From assembly GCA_001599815.1 (NCBI GenBank), contig BCIA01000006.1:4714961-4778960 (forward strand): a DNA stretch of 64,000 nucleotides. Direction: 5' to 3'. Below are positions 1 to 11,733 of the stretch, one piece after another. The notes under the pieces were generated by a model. It had not been told where the DNA came from, did not search any database, and saw only the letters and a list, made by a program, of their open reading frames with translations. Position 1 is the first letter of the stretch; the number at the start of each line of letters is the position of its first letter. The DNA is from Furcasterigmium furcatum. Taxonomy: Eukaryota > Ascomycota > Sordariomycetes > Glomerellales > Plectosphaerellaceae. Made by a program: the position numbers and the translations under genes.

Positions 1-1141
1 GTCTGGGATATAGCCAACAGTCAGTTTGAATTTACGTTTCTCGAGTTCCCAGTTTCAAACACCAGAGGTATGCTGTGCTTCGGCTCAGGCCAAAAGCAGC
101 GAAGCGAAAGGCCGCCCTCAGTGGCCAGTGCCAAGCCGAATGCAGCACAATAATTCCTAAGACAGTCATAATGGATGTCTAATGCAATATCTGGCTGATT
201 GGATGCTCTTTTTGTAACTGTCCGGAAGCTGCCGTTTCGTCTCGAGTCCGCCCTTGCCCCCATTCCCCGCCCAGCCAAGGGCCAGCCAGGTATCACGGCA
301 ACACGCTTGTGATGATGGAGGGGCTGATGGATCAGGCACTTTAGCGACCTTGGCCAGCTGAAAAGCACCTGCTGAACGACTCAAGGTCAGAGACCTGGAT
401 CCACAGCACCAATCCCGCCATCTACCCCACATGATGACTGACTCTGACTGAAGCTATTGGCCACTCACCATCGGCCCTCACGTGCGCCGGGTCGGGCACC
501 TAGGATTTAGGCGCCCCCGTTCAGAACACCCGCCCGCCGTCCATTCTCCGCCCATTCACATCCCGTCCGTCACCCTGCCGCCGCCGCCGCCATCTGTTGA
601 GTCGACCTTGTCCCTGCGGCCGACTTGTCTCTTCGCACCCATCAACAAGACGCATTTCTTGGGGGAAGGTCACTGGGTTTTCCTGCTTTCCCATCCCTTG
701 TCCCGACTGCCTTGTGGACCGGGGCCCCAAGCCGATCCTTTTATTGCGAGAAGGCCCGACGAGGACCTTCGCCCGTGCTTTTGGATCCATCCCGGCTGCA
801 GGCCGTCGCTAGGAAGTCTTAGGTTCCCTTCAAAAAGTCCTTGCACCGGGCGCACCTCCACCATTCAAAACAACCACAGGACCCGGCCATCTTTCCCCTC
901 ACCGGTTCTTCTCCCAATCATCCACCACCACACTCACGGTCGGCATCTCGACGACAACAAGCGGCATCCCCGGCAACACCTACTTTGACCATCTCGACGT
1001 CGGCGCTTTGGGGGTCCAGCATCGACTTTCGACAAAGGCGGCGGTGCGAGCATCATCTCCAATATGAACGTCTTGCTGTCACCGCAACCACCTCTCTTTC
1101 CTCATCCCCACGACACCGCTCGCCTCTCTCCCTCTCGCTCT
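1..1141. other. intergenic and 5' region upstream of STS1
   Basis: I see no convincing gene here. Short open frames on both strands have no recognisable motifs. The stretch from about 500 to 1140 is pyrimidine-rich and probably holds the promoter and 5' leader of the downstream Cut8/STS1 gene. Confidence 0.6.
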
Positions 1142-1260
1142 GGTAAGCATCTTCTGGCTGCGTCGCCGCTGCGACCGTGGGATGGACTGGAATCCCGTCC
1201 CGCCGTCTCCACGGCAACTCCGTCAAAGTATCAAGACTGGCCGACTGACCACCCTCCAGG
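1142..1260 (+). other. probable 5'-UTR intron of STS1
   Basis: A GTAAGC donor at 1142 and a CCTCCAG acceptor ending at 1260 bracket 119 nt just upstream of the likely ATG at 1277. The frame is open through the region from 1064, but that N-terminal extension is low-complexity and unlike the family. A spliced leader with translation starting at 1277 is therefore more plausible. Confidence 0.5.
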
Positions 1261-1276
1261 TAGCCCATTTCACAAC

Positions 1277-2101
1277 ATGTCCTCTCGCAAGAGAAAGGCC
1301 GACGAAGATGGCGAGGAGATGTCCGTCTCGCCACGCAGCTCTCCCGCTTTCGCCTCCCGACAACTCTCCCGTCCCTCGAAGAAGGTCCGCTCGAATGAGC
1401 TTACCGGCCGTCCCCTGACCCTCCCACGTCTACTCGAGACTCTCGATCCCACTCAGCTACGCACCGTCCTCCAGCACATCTGCGAGCAGCACCCGCATAT
1501 CGGTCATGAGGTGGTCAGCAGCGCCCCGCGGCCGACCGTGGAGGCAGCCCACGGCGTCATTAAGGAGTACGAAGACAAATTCAAAGCCGCCGTTCCGTAC
1601 GGACAGACCAGCCCGGATTACACATACTATCGAGTCAAGGCCCCCTTGACCGCCCTCATCGACGCACTCCTCGATTTCACCCCGCAATATCTCCCTCCCC
1701 TCGAGACGCAGCCTACCGTATCCCTGCAGTATCTGGATGGCGCCACCGAGATCATCCACAACCTCCCCGACTGGGAGCCCCAGCAGTACCGGCATCACAA
1801 GGAGAATGCATACGACGAGATCTCGAAGGCCTGGGCGCTGGTGATCAACGAGGCATCCAAGCGTGGCGGCGGCTTCAACCTGCACACTGGAGGTTGGGAG
1901 CAGAAGCTTGCCAAGCACAACGAGCGATCTGGCGGCCGCATGGGAGCAGCACTGAATGCCATGAGCACCGGCGTCGGCTGGATGGGCAACAACGGCAACG
2001 GCAGTTCCGGGCCCAGCAACAACCCCTCGGACCCCAACTCGATCCTCAACCAGCTCATCTCCGGTGCCTACGGATCTCCCGTGCGGGTCGGGCCTTGGTA
2101 G
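1277..2101 (+). CDS. STS1: nuclear proteasome tethering factor STS1/Cut8
   Basis: Single-exon protein of 274 aa starting MSSRKRKADEDGEEM. The family (S. pombe Cut8, yeast Sts1) anchors the 26S proteasome at the nuclear envelope and is needed for nuclear protein degradation and chromosome segregation. Seen here: a basic, Ser/Pro-rich N-terminus resembling a nuclear localisation and proteasome-binding region (residues 1-60), then the conserved helical region that begins around TLPRLLETLDPTQLRTVLQ, and a Gly/Asn-rich C-terminal tail. ATG 1277 was chosen over the in-frame ATG 1064 because a probable leader intron (1142-1260) would remove the upstream part and because Cut8 proteins begin with this lysine/arginine-rich segment. 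Family assignment rests on recalled sequence character, not on a database search. Confidence 0.85.
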   Translation: MSSRKRKADEDGEEMSVSPRSSPAFASRQLSRPSKKVRSNELTGRPLTLPRLLETLDPTQLRTVLQHICEQHPHIGHEVVSSAPRPTVEAAHGVIKEYEDKFKAAVPYGQTSPDYTYYRVKAPLTALIDALLDFTPQYLPPLETQPTVSLQYLDGATEIIHNLPDWEPQQYRHHKENAYDEISKAWALVINEASKRGGGFNLHTGGWEQKLAKHNERSGGRMGAALNAMSTGVGWMGNNGNGSSGPSNNPSDPNSILNQLISGAYGSPVRVGPW

Positions 2102-3174
2102 GACGCTGGCTCCCGACGTATGTGAGAGGAGGGCGAGGAGGACGTGGGCGCATAACAAGGCCTGGAAGCACGAAACGGTTCATCCCACCATCTCACGACC
2201 ATCGACGACTTTTGCGTTTCTCGACTTCATTTTCCAGCATGGGCCGGCATGGGCATAGACTTTGGTTTCCAAGGACATTTTCACATGTCAAGCAAGGGGC
2301 GACGGTATGGCGTTCGACTCGTTTCACTCACGATATCCCTTTTCCTTATGAGCCCGAGGAGGCTCGGTCGCGAGTCCGAGTCGTCCAAGGACGGGCGGAA
2401 GCACGACGGCAGAGGCGGACGCACGGAAGGCGAGTTTCTTTGTTATGCATTTAGTTAATCATCGGCTCCGGACCTGAGCCGTGTTCGGGTTGCATCGGAT
2501 CATGAATTCAGAGGCATTCATCTGGCATATATTTCCCCCCAAGACCCCCCCGTTCATGCAATGTGCCGTCGGATGTATTTGCTGTCGTCAGCACTGCCAG
2601 CCTGGCCGCTGCCTATGTGTGTAGTCTTCCGTCGGTTACGTGCGTGGCTGGCTGCATGCTTGCAGCAGTGCAGCATGTCTCCCAGTCGACGGACTCGTAA
2701 TACATGTGAGAGATAGGTTTGTCTTGTTGACATCCCTGTTTGAATACCGGCGAAGAATCATGGCTAGCGAGCTCACCAGCAACGTCTAGTGATTGCCTTC
2801 CGAATACAAGTATGGAGGCTGAAATTAAAAAAAGCACCTGAAAGGGTTCATGATTAATTCCGAACCCGTTCTGGGAGATCCCAGTATCGAAGATCAAGTG
2901 CAGGTCCTCTGGGCTCGGTCAATGTTAGGCAGCATCCACACCGAAGTCACGTGATTACCCGTCACAACGCGTACGGCCACTCCCCGTCCCCAGACGCGCC
3001 CCCAGTCACCCACCTCACACATCCCACGCCATGACAAACCAGCCCACCTGGTATTGACAACCAGGCAGGCATCCCTCCCAAGAACTCCGTCGATTCCCAC
3101 ATACCCTTCTCAGAAGTGCCTCGCATTCAACCTAATTCTCGAATGGGAGTCGAAAACACCCCCCAACTTTGAAG
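2102..3174. other. intergenic, STS1 3' region and RAD52 promoter
   Basis: No gene is evident. It includes the 3' end of STS1 and, close to 3174, the leader of RAD52. An ACGCG-type G/C motif occurs near 2968 and 3195 but cannot be assigned a function. Confidence 0.55.
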
Positions 3175-4798
3175 ATGCCTGCGTAAGTCCCCCAGACGCG
3201 TCGGTTGTTATGACGGGCAATTGCTGACGTTCCGAAGACCAGGCGAACAACACAGCGCCAGCCTGGCGAACCCTTTCGAGGAACCTCAGAAACGCGTGTC
3301 GGAGTACACCGCCCAGCAAATCGCCACGCTGCAGAGCCGACTCGAGAAGCAACTGGGCCCGGAGTACCTCTCGTCCCGCTCGGGTCCCTCTGGCCAGAAA
3401 GTCCACTATATCGCTGCTGAAAAATGCATCGCCCTCGCGAATGAGGTTTTCGGCTTCAATGGCTGGTCATCATCCATCCAGAACATCCAGGTCGATTTTG
3501 TCGACGAGCACCCCCAGACCATGAAAATCAGTCTCGGCCTTTCCGTAATTGTTCGCGTCACGCTCCGGGACGGCACGTTCCACGAAGACATCGGATACGG
3601 CCACATCGAAAATTGCAAGGGCAAAGCCGCGGCGTTCGAAAAAGCGAAGAAGGAAGGAACCACGGACGCGTTGAAGAGGGCCCTGCGCAACTTCGGCAAT
3701 GTCCTGGGCAACTGTATTTACGACAAGGACTACCTCGCCAAGGTCACCAAGATCAAACATGCCCCGACCAAGTTTGACGAAGCCCGGCTTCATCGGCATG
3801 CGGACTACGTGAAGAAGGAGGACAAGGTCAAGGAGGCAAAGGAGAGGGAGGAGGCTGTCAAGAAGGAGATGGCCGATGCCATGGGCCTCGAGGACCTACT
3901 GGATGCCGATTTTGACGAGGCCGATTTTGCGATTGCTGATGAGGGACATCCCGACGAAGTATGTCTTCCGCAGGCGGAGACGGCCGGCCCCAATAAGACG
4001 GGGAACACAGCTCCTCCCCCTCAGATGCAACCGCCTGCCCCTCCTTCTAGGCCGTTGGGTAGAAGTACTTCGGCTGGCAATCTGGGTAGCTTGCGAGGGC
4101 CTCAAACACCGAACCAGGCCGGCCCAAGGCCGGGTTTCCAAGCACAGGGACCAGCACAGGGACAGAATCGCCCGATGCCCCCCAACCAACCCAGAGCTCC
4201 GACAGGCCCCAGTGCGCCCAGTGCGCCCCAGCAGCCTTCCAGATCTGGGAACGGGACACCACCACCAGGGAATGCCGCCAATAACGGCAATGGCGGTGCG
4301 GAGCCGGTGGGATTCTTCTCAGCCCGGGCAGTGCCCAAGGAACCAGACAATGCTGCAAGCAACGGAGCGGGCCTGCTCATACCTGCAGGTGCCGCGGCTT
4401 TCAACCCTAAGCTAGAGAGCCCGTCGATCCGCAAGACGCCCGGCATTGACCACACATCCTCGAAGCCCGTCAGCCGCAGCGGGCAGCACGTTCCTCCTGC
4501 TTCTAGCCAAAGCCAGCAAGCACCGGGCTCATCTTCCTTCACTCCCGTGAGGCCCCCCGGAGCCGGGGCGGCGAACTCTGCCCTCGGGAGGCGGATTGGC
4601 GCCCCGGGTGGCCCGGCTAGTCCCCTTGCCAACCGAGGCTCATACCGCCCTCCGACCATGATGAAGCGGCCGGCACCGCAGGAAGCGGGCGCCGGCAGGC
4701 CGCCCCTGGCAGAGGTCACGAATAGTACTGCTGCCGCCACCGGAACAGGAGCACAGGGAGCGGGCGTTGATGCTGCGAAGAGGCAGAGGATGGCTTAA
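3175..4798 (+). CDS. RAD52: DNA repair and recombination protein Rad52
   Basis: Two exons: 3175-3182 (ATG CCT GC) and 3238-4798, joined across a 55-nt GTAAGT...GAAG intron; 522 aa. Rad52 anneals single strands and loads Rad51 on RPA-coated DNA in homologous recombination. The N-terminal annealing and ring-forming domain (about residues 20-190) is plainly visible: the segments SGQKVHYIAAEKCIALANEV, FGFNGWSS, DIGYGHIENCKGKAAAFEKA and TTDALKRALRNFGNVLGNC are classic Rad52/Rad22 blocks. The C-terminal two thirds is Pro/Gln/Asn-rich low complexity, as usual in fungi, where the Rad51- and RPA-binding segments lie. The tiny first exon of 8 nt is supported by the family N-terminus. The gene appears intact. 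Confidence 0.93.
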
Positions 4799-5130
4799 CG
4801 GCCCCCAGTGATGGTAGATTTTGCTGCGGACTGTCCAGTTTAGCGCTTGGGAGTTTTGGCGTTGCGGAAACGATACTGGCTGTCTCATCGGTTGGACGCC
4901 CTGATGGTTGCTTTACTATCACACATGACGAAGAATTCACGGGACTAATGTCCTTTTTTGGTGCTTTCTGCCATTGCTCTGTTCCAATATATTGTGCAGA
5001 GGCTGACTGGCTCAAGGGCCGGGTGACCATGTACAAATCTATGATTAAAAAGTCTATACTATGTCCAGTCTACAACACCAACGCATGCTGTGGATATCTA
5101 ACATGAACACAGGGATGTATACGGCAGCCA
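4799..5130. other. convergent 3' intergenic region
   Basis: About 330 nt between the convergent RAD52 and ABC1-kinase genes. No gene is seen; it probably holds both 3' UTRs. Confidence 0.6.
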
Positions 5131-7093
5131 TCACAGGCTGCTCGGCGACGCGAGCGCCACCGACTTGAACCCCAGGGCCCGCTTGCACCCGAGCCAGAGC
5201 TCGAAGGCGCCGAGCTTGACCTCGACGCGGAGGAAGCCGATCCAGGCGGCGAAGAGGCGCACGGTGTTGGGTGGCCAGAAGAGCGATCCGCGGCTGCGCA
5301 GCTCCTCGACCTGCTCCTCGAAGACGGTGCGCGTGCAGTAGCGCGCGAGGATCATGAAGGTGCGGATGGGTCCCTGGCGGGTGTGCAGGTTCTCGTCGAG
5401 GGCGCGGGTGAGGTCGTTGGTCTTGAGGATGAGGAGGATGATGCGGGGGACCTGGCCGAGCATGGTGACGAGGTCGGCGAGGAGGCCCTCCTGCAGGGCG
5501 TCGCCCATCTCCTTCTTCTCGTCCTCGGTGCGGGTCTGCAGGATCGAGGGGCCCTTGCCGTCGTTGCCGCTCCCGGGGCTGCTGTCGGCCTTTGAGGCAA
5601 GGACGGTGTAGTCGCGGCCCGTGATGGCGGACGCGAAGATGGGGAACTGCTCGTCGGTGATGTTGGCGACTTCCTTGGCGTAGCGGCGCATGCGGGGCAT
5701 GTCGCCGTCGATGACGGCGAGCCACATCTTGGCGTAGGAGCGCTGGAGGTCGCGGGGGATCTCGCGGTAGAGTCCGTGGTCGTAGAGGATGATGTCGAAG
5801 TTGTGGCCGCGACGGGCGTCGTTGCGACGGATGGCGAGGTTGCCACCGTGGGGGTCGCAGTGGAGGGGGGCGCCGGAGCCGAAGATCATCTCGTTGAAGA
5901 GGCGCGAGAGGCAGGCGGAGACCTCATCGCGGTCGATGCCGTTGGCGTCTAGGTACGCGAGGTCGTCGAGCCGGGCGCCGGACTCGCGGGCCATGACAAG
6001 GATGCGCTGCTTGGCCCAGAGGACGTCGGGGACGACGAGGGGGTGCTCGGGAAGCTTGGCGAAGTGTTCCCTTGTTCGATTGGCGTTCTGGGCTTCTTCG
6101 TTGAAGTTGAGTTCCTTGGGGAGGGAGACGTCCATCTCCGAGGACAGCCATTCGAGGTCGTATTCGGGGAAGAACTTCTTGAGGGTCGAGAAGGTGAAGC
6201 TCGTCAAGGCGAGGTCGAGGGGTGCCCACTGTGCCAGGCTGGGATGTTGGACCTTGACGGCCACTTGTTGTCCTGTCTCCTTGATCACAGCCGTGTGTAC
6301 CTGGGCCAGGGAGGCGGCGCCGATCGGCTCCTTCGAGAATTCGGAGAAGTAGTCGAGGAGGTCTTGGCCTGTGTCTTTTCGGAACATCTCGACGATGGAC
6401 TCGTACGACGACACAGGGCATTTATCTTGGAGAGGTATGAAGGTATTTGTCCACTCAGGTGGGAGGAGGTAGTTCATGGCGCTCTGGGATAGCTGTTAGT
6501 CGGGATCTGGCAGTGGTGTAAGTAGGCAGAGTGCGTACCAGATGTTGGCCCAGTTTGATGAAGATGCCGCCATTCTTTTCAAGGACCTTCAGTGTTCTGT
6601 CCGCACATCTCTGATGGCAGTCACTCAGAAGCTGTGCCCTCCTCTTATCGTCGTCCTCCGTCTCTCGTTGGTTCAAAGTTGTTCGGTAACTATGGTCTCG
6701 TCAGCGACCTGTACTCGTCCAAGCTCGCAATGTTGTTTCGTACTCGTTGATGCATACCGCCAATGCGGCAGCAACCCTTCCAGCTCGCTCGGCAGCATCG
6801 TAGCCGTGTTTGATGTCGTCTGTAAACGCCAGGACGCCAGCCGTAGCCGCGGCTCCAGTGGACGCAAGAAGCAGTATCCCTGTCTTTCTGGAGGATGTTC
6901 GGCCGTCTGTCCTTGCTCTCGAGGCAAAACCGCGAGCATATGTACCCCAGTTCACCCTAGAGCGAGTCAATTGGGTAGTCCGACACTCGGCGCAAGTCCA
7001 TCTGCTCGCGATCGCTGACGTCGTCGATGTCGGAGTTGGTCGAAGAACCGCCCGGCGCAAGGGCGCCGCAACGGCGGAGAAGAGACTCTGCAT
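5131..7093 (-). CDS. mitochondrial ABC1/ADCK1-family atypical kinase (Mcp2-like)
   Basis: Three exons on the minus strand (7093-6744, 6689-6539, 6483-5131) give 617 aa. The 54- and 55-nt introns restore the conserved runs INDYRTTLNQRE and GQHLSAMNYLLPPEW. UbiB/ABC1 atypical kinases act at the inner mitochondrial membrane in lipid and coenzyme Q homeostasis. Visible features: an Arg/Ser-rich, acid-poor N-terminus (presequence), a likely membrane span around residues 72-92 (ILLLASTGAAATAGVLAF), the family KxGQ-type motif in NGGIFIKLGQ, the ATP-binding lysine in VAVKVQHPS, catalytic DPHGGN, and DHG in place of DFG (ILYDHGLYREI). Length and motifs fit the Mcp2/ADCK1 branch better than COQ8. It is convergent with RAD52. 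Confidence 0.88.
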
Positions 7094-7994
7094 GGCAGCG
7101 CTGTTCAGCTACCTCCAAAGTCCAGGTGTGAAGAGGGAGGATCTGTTCGTATCATCCTCCTATGTCGAGCAACAGAGTGCAGCCGTGTTGGAGGGGAGGC
7201 GAAATGGAACCATGGCGACCAGAATCTCGGAAAAAATTCATGAGCCTCGGGCTTGTCTGGCGACTTCGATGTTCGATGCGCCAACCACAGCGTGGGGCCT
7301 GGAAATAGCGCCGGCCCCACTTGGCTCCCGGGGTGCCGTTTTCTTCCGTCATTCCGTTCGATGTTACGGTCATCCGATGGACATTTGACGATGTCCAGAC
7401 AAACCACAGCTTGGACACTTCTGCTGGCGTTGCATCTCCGATGGGTTTATCTATTATGGCGATGGCAGAGGACCATAGATATTAAGGAATGTTTTGTTTG
7501 AAGGGCCAGACTCGAAATGTACTGAGCATGCATCTCACCTCACAGGAAGATACCAGTCGCAATCACTGCAAAAGACCTTTCAGCCAGTTTGGAGGTTCAG
7601 AAATAACCCAAGGGGTCTTCTTGCTAGTTATCTACAGCTTCCTAGCCTGTGTTTGAAATTTGAAGACATCTTGAACATTGAGTCCGTCCTCTCACATGCT
7701 CCTTCCTGTCAACATTCTTCAATCGGAGTCTGCAAAAGCGGGTCGCTCTTATGCGGACATGCACGAAACGGTGCACTTAAGAAAAACACGCCAAGGCCCG
7801 ACGACGCGCCAGGCTAACCGCGTTCCGGTTCCCGTCTTAATGGCTTCTGCCTCGAGGCCTTGACTTCCAACTTGACAACATCAACAACTACTCCTCGCCC
7901 TCCAATCCACCAACCTGATCTTCCGTTGTCGTCCCTATTCATATCCGAGGCGTCAACAAATGGTCCTGAGCCCCTCAACTCCTTGATCAGCGCC
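7094..7994. other. divergent intergenic region
   Basis: About 900 nt between the divergent ABC1 kinase and the hypothetical gene at 7995. I see promoter-like sequence only; a C/A-rich tract at 7870-7990 looks like the leader of the right-hand gene. Confidence 0.5.
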
Positions 7995-8858
7995 ATGTTC
8001 TCCGTCGCCACAATGCCCGTCTTCAACGTGGGCAACGATGCCTTCGGCGCCGCCTGGAATCACCAGCACCACCAACCCTTCGTCTCGTCTCCTCTCTCAT
8101 CATCTCCCATCCGGGCATCATCTCCATCCTCCCCGCTATCGGAGAAATCCGCAAACCTAGTCAACCGGGAAACTCAGTCCTCGCCCATCCGGCCCTCCAC
8201 CTTCAACAAGTTCTCCCGCTACGCCCACCAACCCCCGACACACACAGCGCAGATCCGCCAGCGACAATCTCGCGCACGCGAGACGCGACGGAAGAACTTC
8301 CTCGATCAGGTCCGGCAACGAGCCGACCAGCGTACCTACCAGCGCAGGGACATGGAGGGAACAGTGAGACACACCTCCCCCTCGAGGCCACGACTGCCTT
8401 CCGCTCCGGAATTCGACACGCTCGTCGCCAAGGGCGCCCTGAACAGATAGAAGCTAATTAGGGATCTGCAGTTGATGAAATCGAGCTGGGACAGGGACAT
8501 GCGGGAACGCGAACTGCAAAAACAGATGGAAGGCGAGGCGTTCTTCTCCGAGGCGGACATCGACGACGCGGCAGAACTTCTCCTCGAGCAGGAACGACAG
8601 CAAGCGATACAGGCCAGCGGCACTAGCCAGGCGACAACGATCCAAGGCGCGGACGAGGAGATGATGTTGGACGAGATGATGCAGCAGGAGGAGAGGGAGC
8701 TAGACGAGATGCTCATGGCCTACGAGGAGCCGAGCGAACAGCCAAGCGCCGCCGCCGCGCAACGACCGCCTTCGCCCGACTTTGGAGATGACGACGACTA
8801 CGACGCCCTGTTTATGGAACTGGCGTCGCAAGAAGATCACGGCATGGACATGTCTTAG
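7995..8858 (+). CDS. hypothetical protein, charged and low-complexity
   Basis: Family not recognised. Proposed exons 7995-8363 and 8472-8858, joined in phase 0 across a 108-nt GTGAGA...CTGCAG intron, give 251 aa starting MFSVATMPVFNVGNDAFG. A second in-frame ATG lies at 8013. The N-terminal half is Ser/Pro-rich and then strongly basic (RQRQSRARETRRKNFLDQV). The C-terminal half is acidic and helical, with SEADIDDAAELLLEQERQQ and a run of Glu/Asp/Met ending near DFGDDDDYDALFMELASQ. This basic-then-acidic layout suggests a nuclear or complex-assembly protein, but that is only inference. The intron is supported by both flanking frames staying open and by an in-frame stop in the unspliced reading. 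It is convergent with PEX19. Confidence 0.6.
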
Positions 8859-9092
8859 GGACGATGGCTCATGCGGTTCAGACGACGGTTTCCCGCTGTA
8901 TTATAGAGTTTGGTCCGCGCGACTGGTCGGATTTGCTCGAGGCGTTACATGGGGACTATGGGGACATCACGGAACTGGATCTGGCGTTTGGGGAGTTGCA
9001 CTCAGGGTGCGATGTTGCTTGCTTTTACGTCAGACACGGCCTGTAGCTATGTATGGCGGCGGTCTACACGGGAAATACCACTTAATTGCCCA

Positions 9093-10261
9093 TTATTGCG
9101 GGTTGCACGATTCCATGTCGGGTCCTCCGAAGGCATCCTGCGCTGACGGCATGTCGCCGACCAGATCCGGTGGTGGCGAGCCAAGATCTTGCATCTGGAA
9201 GTTTCACGTCAATACAGCTCACGACTTCTCCGCGCGTGAAGGGTGGATGGCCTACCTTCTGCATCCTGTTCACAATGTACTCGCGATCCGCCGCGTTCGA
9301 GTCGTCATACGTCTTCTCTTCGAACTTGGCCACAATCTCCTTGACCAGCCCCTGCTGCTCCTCGTACTGCTTCAGCTCCTCGGGCTTGGTCGTCGCCCTG
9401 TTCTTCTCCAGCCACTCGGGGAACTTGTCGTCCAGCTCCTTCATCGGCTCGTACAGGATCTCCTTGTTGGTGAGCTGCTCCATCATGCCCATGAGCATCT
9501 TGGAGAAGTCCTCGTCGCTGCCTTCGCCCATGCCGCCGCCTTGGCCGAACTGCTTCATCATCTCGGCCAGGAGGTCGTCGGGGGAGGACTCGGCGGCCGC
9601 GGCGGTGGCTTGGTCGCCCGAGGCCTGCATCCGCTCCATCGTGCGGCGGATCGTGTCTTGGAAGGAGGCGTCGCCCGCGGCGGCCGTCTTGGCGTCGGAC
9701 GTCGAGGACGAGGGCTCTTGTGCGGGCGAGGCTGCGGCGTCTTCCGTTGCAGCTTTCTCTGCGGCGGCGGTCATTGACTTGAACATGGTATCGAACTCCT
9801 TTTGCATCTCGGGCTACCATGGGTCAGTGAGCTCTCGCGACGAGGAAAGCAAGGGATCCCACATTCTTGTCCAATTCGCCCAGCAGATCCGCCATGCCTG
9901 CCTGTAGTTGTTTCGCGAAATCCTCGTCCCCAAGAATATCGTCCAGCGCCTTGTCCTCCGCGCTGGTTCCAGCACCGGCAGTGGCTGCCGGCACCGGAGG
10001 GGGCGCCGTGGCTACTTGAGGAGCCGACTCGGGCTTCTTCTGGCTAATATTGGTGTTTGAGAAGTCATCCAGCATGTCTGGGTCGTGTCAGCCGTGGGCG
10101 CATTCTGAATCCCGCTGAGCTTTCATACCATCCAAATCGTCCAGGTCATCCTCATCAGGGTCCGGGACATCGTCTACCGGCGCCGCAGGCTGCTTGCCCT
10201 CCACCTTGAGTTCGGCAGCCGGCGGAGGGGCATCTTTCGCAGTGGCTTCCTGGCTGCTCAT
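9093..10261 (-). CDS. PEX19: peroxisomal membrane protein import receptor Pex19
   Basis: Four exons on the minus strand (10261-10129, 10077-9863, 9813-9256, 9194-9093) encode 335 aa. Pex19 is the cytosolic chaperone and receptor that brings peroxisomal membrane proteins to Pex3. Seen: an acidic N-terminus (DPDEDDLDDLDDMLDDF) that matches the Pex3-binding region, the block DFAKQLQAGMADLLGELDKNPEMQKEF, and the C-terminal cargo domain with EILYEPMKELDDKFPEWL. The last intron (9255-9195) restores MQDLGSPPPDLVGDMPSA and an ending of CNPQ, a CaaX farnesylation box typical of Pex19. ATG 10261 (MSSQEAT) was preferred to an in-frame ATG 24 nt upstream because family members usually start this way. Confidence 0.93.
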
Positions 10262-11066
10262 TGTGCTTGCTGGTGGTATCAACACGAAACGACCAAACAG
10301 GCGATGACGATGGTGGTTGCTGGGCCAGTCGCAGACCGATGCGCGAGCCTGACAACAGTCAAAGCTAAAGTCGTATCGTATAGTCCTTTGACGGGGAAAG
10401 GGACGAGAAATCTAGGAAGCAATGCAAACGGACGATGTAGGGCGGAATTTCCAGAGATGAGCATGCAGGTAGGTAGCCGGCGATCCCTTTCATGTGCTCA
10501 AGCCGAGGGACTGGCTGGCCGACCGGTTTGGCCAGGTTCATTGGCGGGGGCGGGGAACAGCTCGACTGGCGGTCCACTGAGGGGTCCTGACCGGACATTC
10601 ATTGTGCTTCTCGGCAGTGCCTGGATTGCCAGGGAGATGAATTAGTCAGCAGCTCAATTGCAGCGCGCCAAGTGGGGACACTAAGCTGCAGGGGTCTTCC
10701 ACCCGTTTCTGCCAGCGCCTGACGCCGGAAGACATTACACCGCCTTCCCTCAACCCACCAGATTTGGTGCGATCACCTCAGCTTCCGTTCATAAAGTCGA
10801 CGACCACCGCGAGAGCCCAGTGCCGTGCCTTCCTGAACACCCTTTCTTTTCAAGACTGAGCTTTGGTTCGTCTCAGGCTACCAGATTTCAGCAACCTTGG
10901 CAGCTCTCTCAGCGCCGCCCCTTCGTTCCTCGTTACCCCTCCCGGATACACTGCTGTTCGTGACCCAGGCAGCCTTGCGCCTTCGATCTTGGGATCCCCA
11001 ACCATTCGGACAAACCCCCAATACTTCCGACATTATCACCAGGAAGCCTTCCAACCATCTCGCAAC
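10262..11066. other. divergent promoter region, PEX19/UBC9
   Basis: About 800 nt between two divergent housekeeping genes. No coding sequence is supported; the 3' part is C/T-rich leader of UBC9. Confidence 0.55.
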
Positions 11067-11733
11067 ATGACGCTGTGCCAGAACAGACTGCAGGAGGAGC
11101 GGTAGGTCCTGCTCAGACGCCCCAAACCGACATGGCCCTCGTCAGGCTGACACAAGCACAGCAAGCAGTGGCGCAAGGACCACCCGTTCGGTTTCTGGGC
11201 CAGGCCCGCGCGCACAGCAGCCGGAACTCTCGATCTGAAGGTGTGGGAATGCGGTATTCCCGGCAAGGAGAAGACCATCTGGGAAGGCGGCCTGTTCAAG
11301 CTCTCCATTACCTTCCCCGACGGTAGGTCACACGAGCACCTGCGCCGAATGGAAATGCTAACCACAGGGCAAACGTGAAGAATACCCGACGAAGCCTCCC
11401 AAGTGTATGTGTTCCACCTCGAGACAGCCTTCGTGCCCCGGCCGAACGAATACTGACAGCGTTTCCCGGACAGGCAAGTTCACGCCACCTCTATTCCACC
11501 CGAACGTCTACCCCTCGGGCACCGTCTGCCTGTCGATCTTGAACGAGGAGGAGGCATGGAAGCCCGCCATCACGGTCAAGCAGATTCTCTTAGGAATCCA
11601 GGAGCTGCTCAACGAGCCAAACCCCGAGTCGCCCGCCCAGGCCGAGGCCTACAGCCTGTTCAAGAAGGACAAGGTCGAGTATGAGAAGCGCATCCGCCGT
11701 GTCGTCAGGGAGAACCCGTCTGCAGCTGGTTGA
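11067..11733 (+). CDS. UBC9: SUMO-conjugating enzyme E2 Ubc9
   Basis: Four exons (11067-11101, 11162-11322, 11381-11404, 11474-11733) give 159 aa, close to the usual 157-158 aa. Ubc9 accepts SUMO from the Aos1-Uba2 E1 and passes it to target lysines. The restored sequence runs MTLCQNRLQEERKQWRKDHP, then FPDEYPTKPPKCKF across two introns, then FHPNVYPSGTVCLSILNEEE, where the Cys of GTVCLS (residue 92) is the catalytic cysteine. The third exon is only 24 nt. The second intron must end at GTGAAG (11380): the earlier CACAG would bring in a stop codon. The gene appears intact. Confidence 0.95.

Noticed and set aside
482..988. Plus-strand open frame (168 codons) upstream of STS1
   Set aside because: Pro/His/Ser-rich composition from a C/T-rich leader; no motif or sensible start context.
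1064..1276. N-terminal extension of STS1 from ATG 1064
   Set aside because: A good donor/acceptor pair (1142-1260) and the family N-terminus favour ATG 1277.
8782..9777. Plus-strand open frame (331 codons) over PEX19
   Set aside because: Antisense to a well-supported PEX19 and Leu/Val/His repetitive; no motif.
11364..11380. Earlier CACAG acceptor for UBC9 intron 2
   Set aside because: It brings in GG CAA ACG TGA, a stop; the GTGAAG acceptor restores FPDEYPTKPPK.
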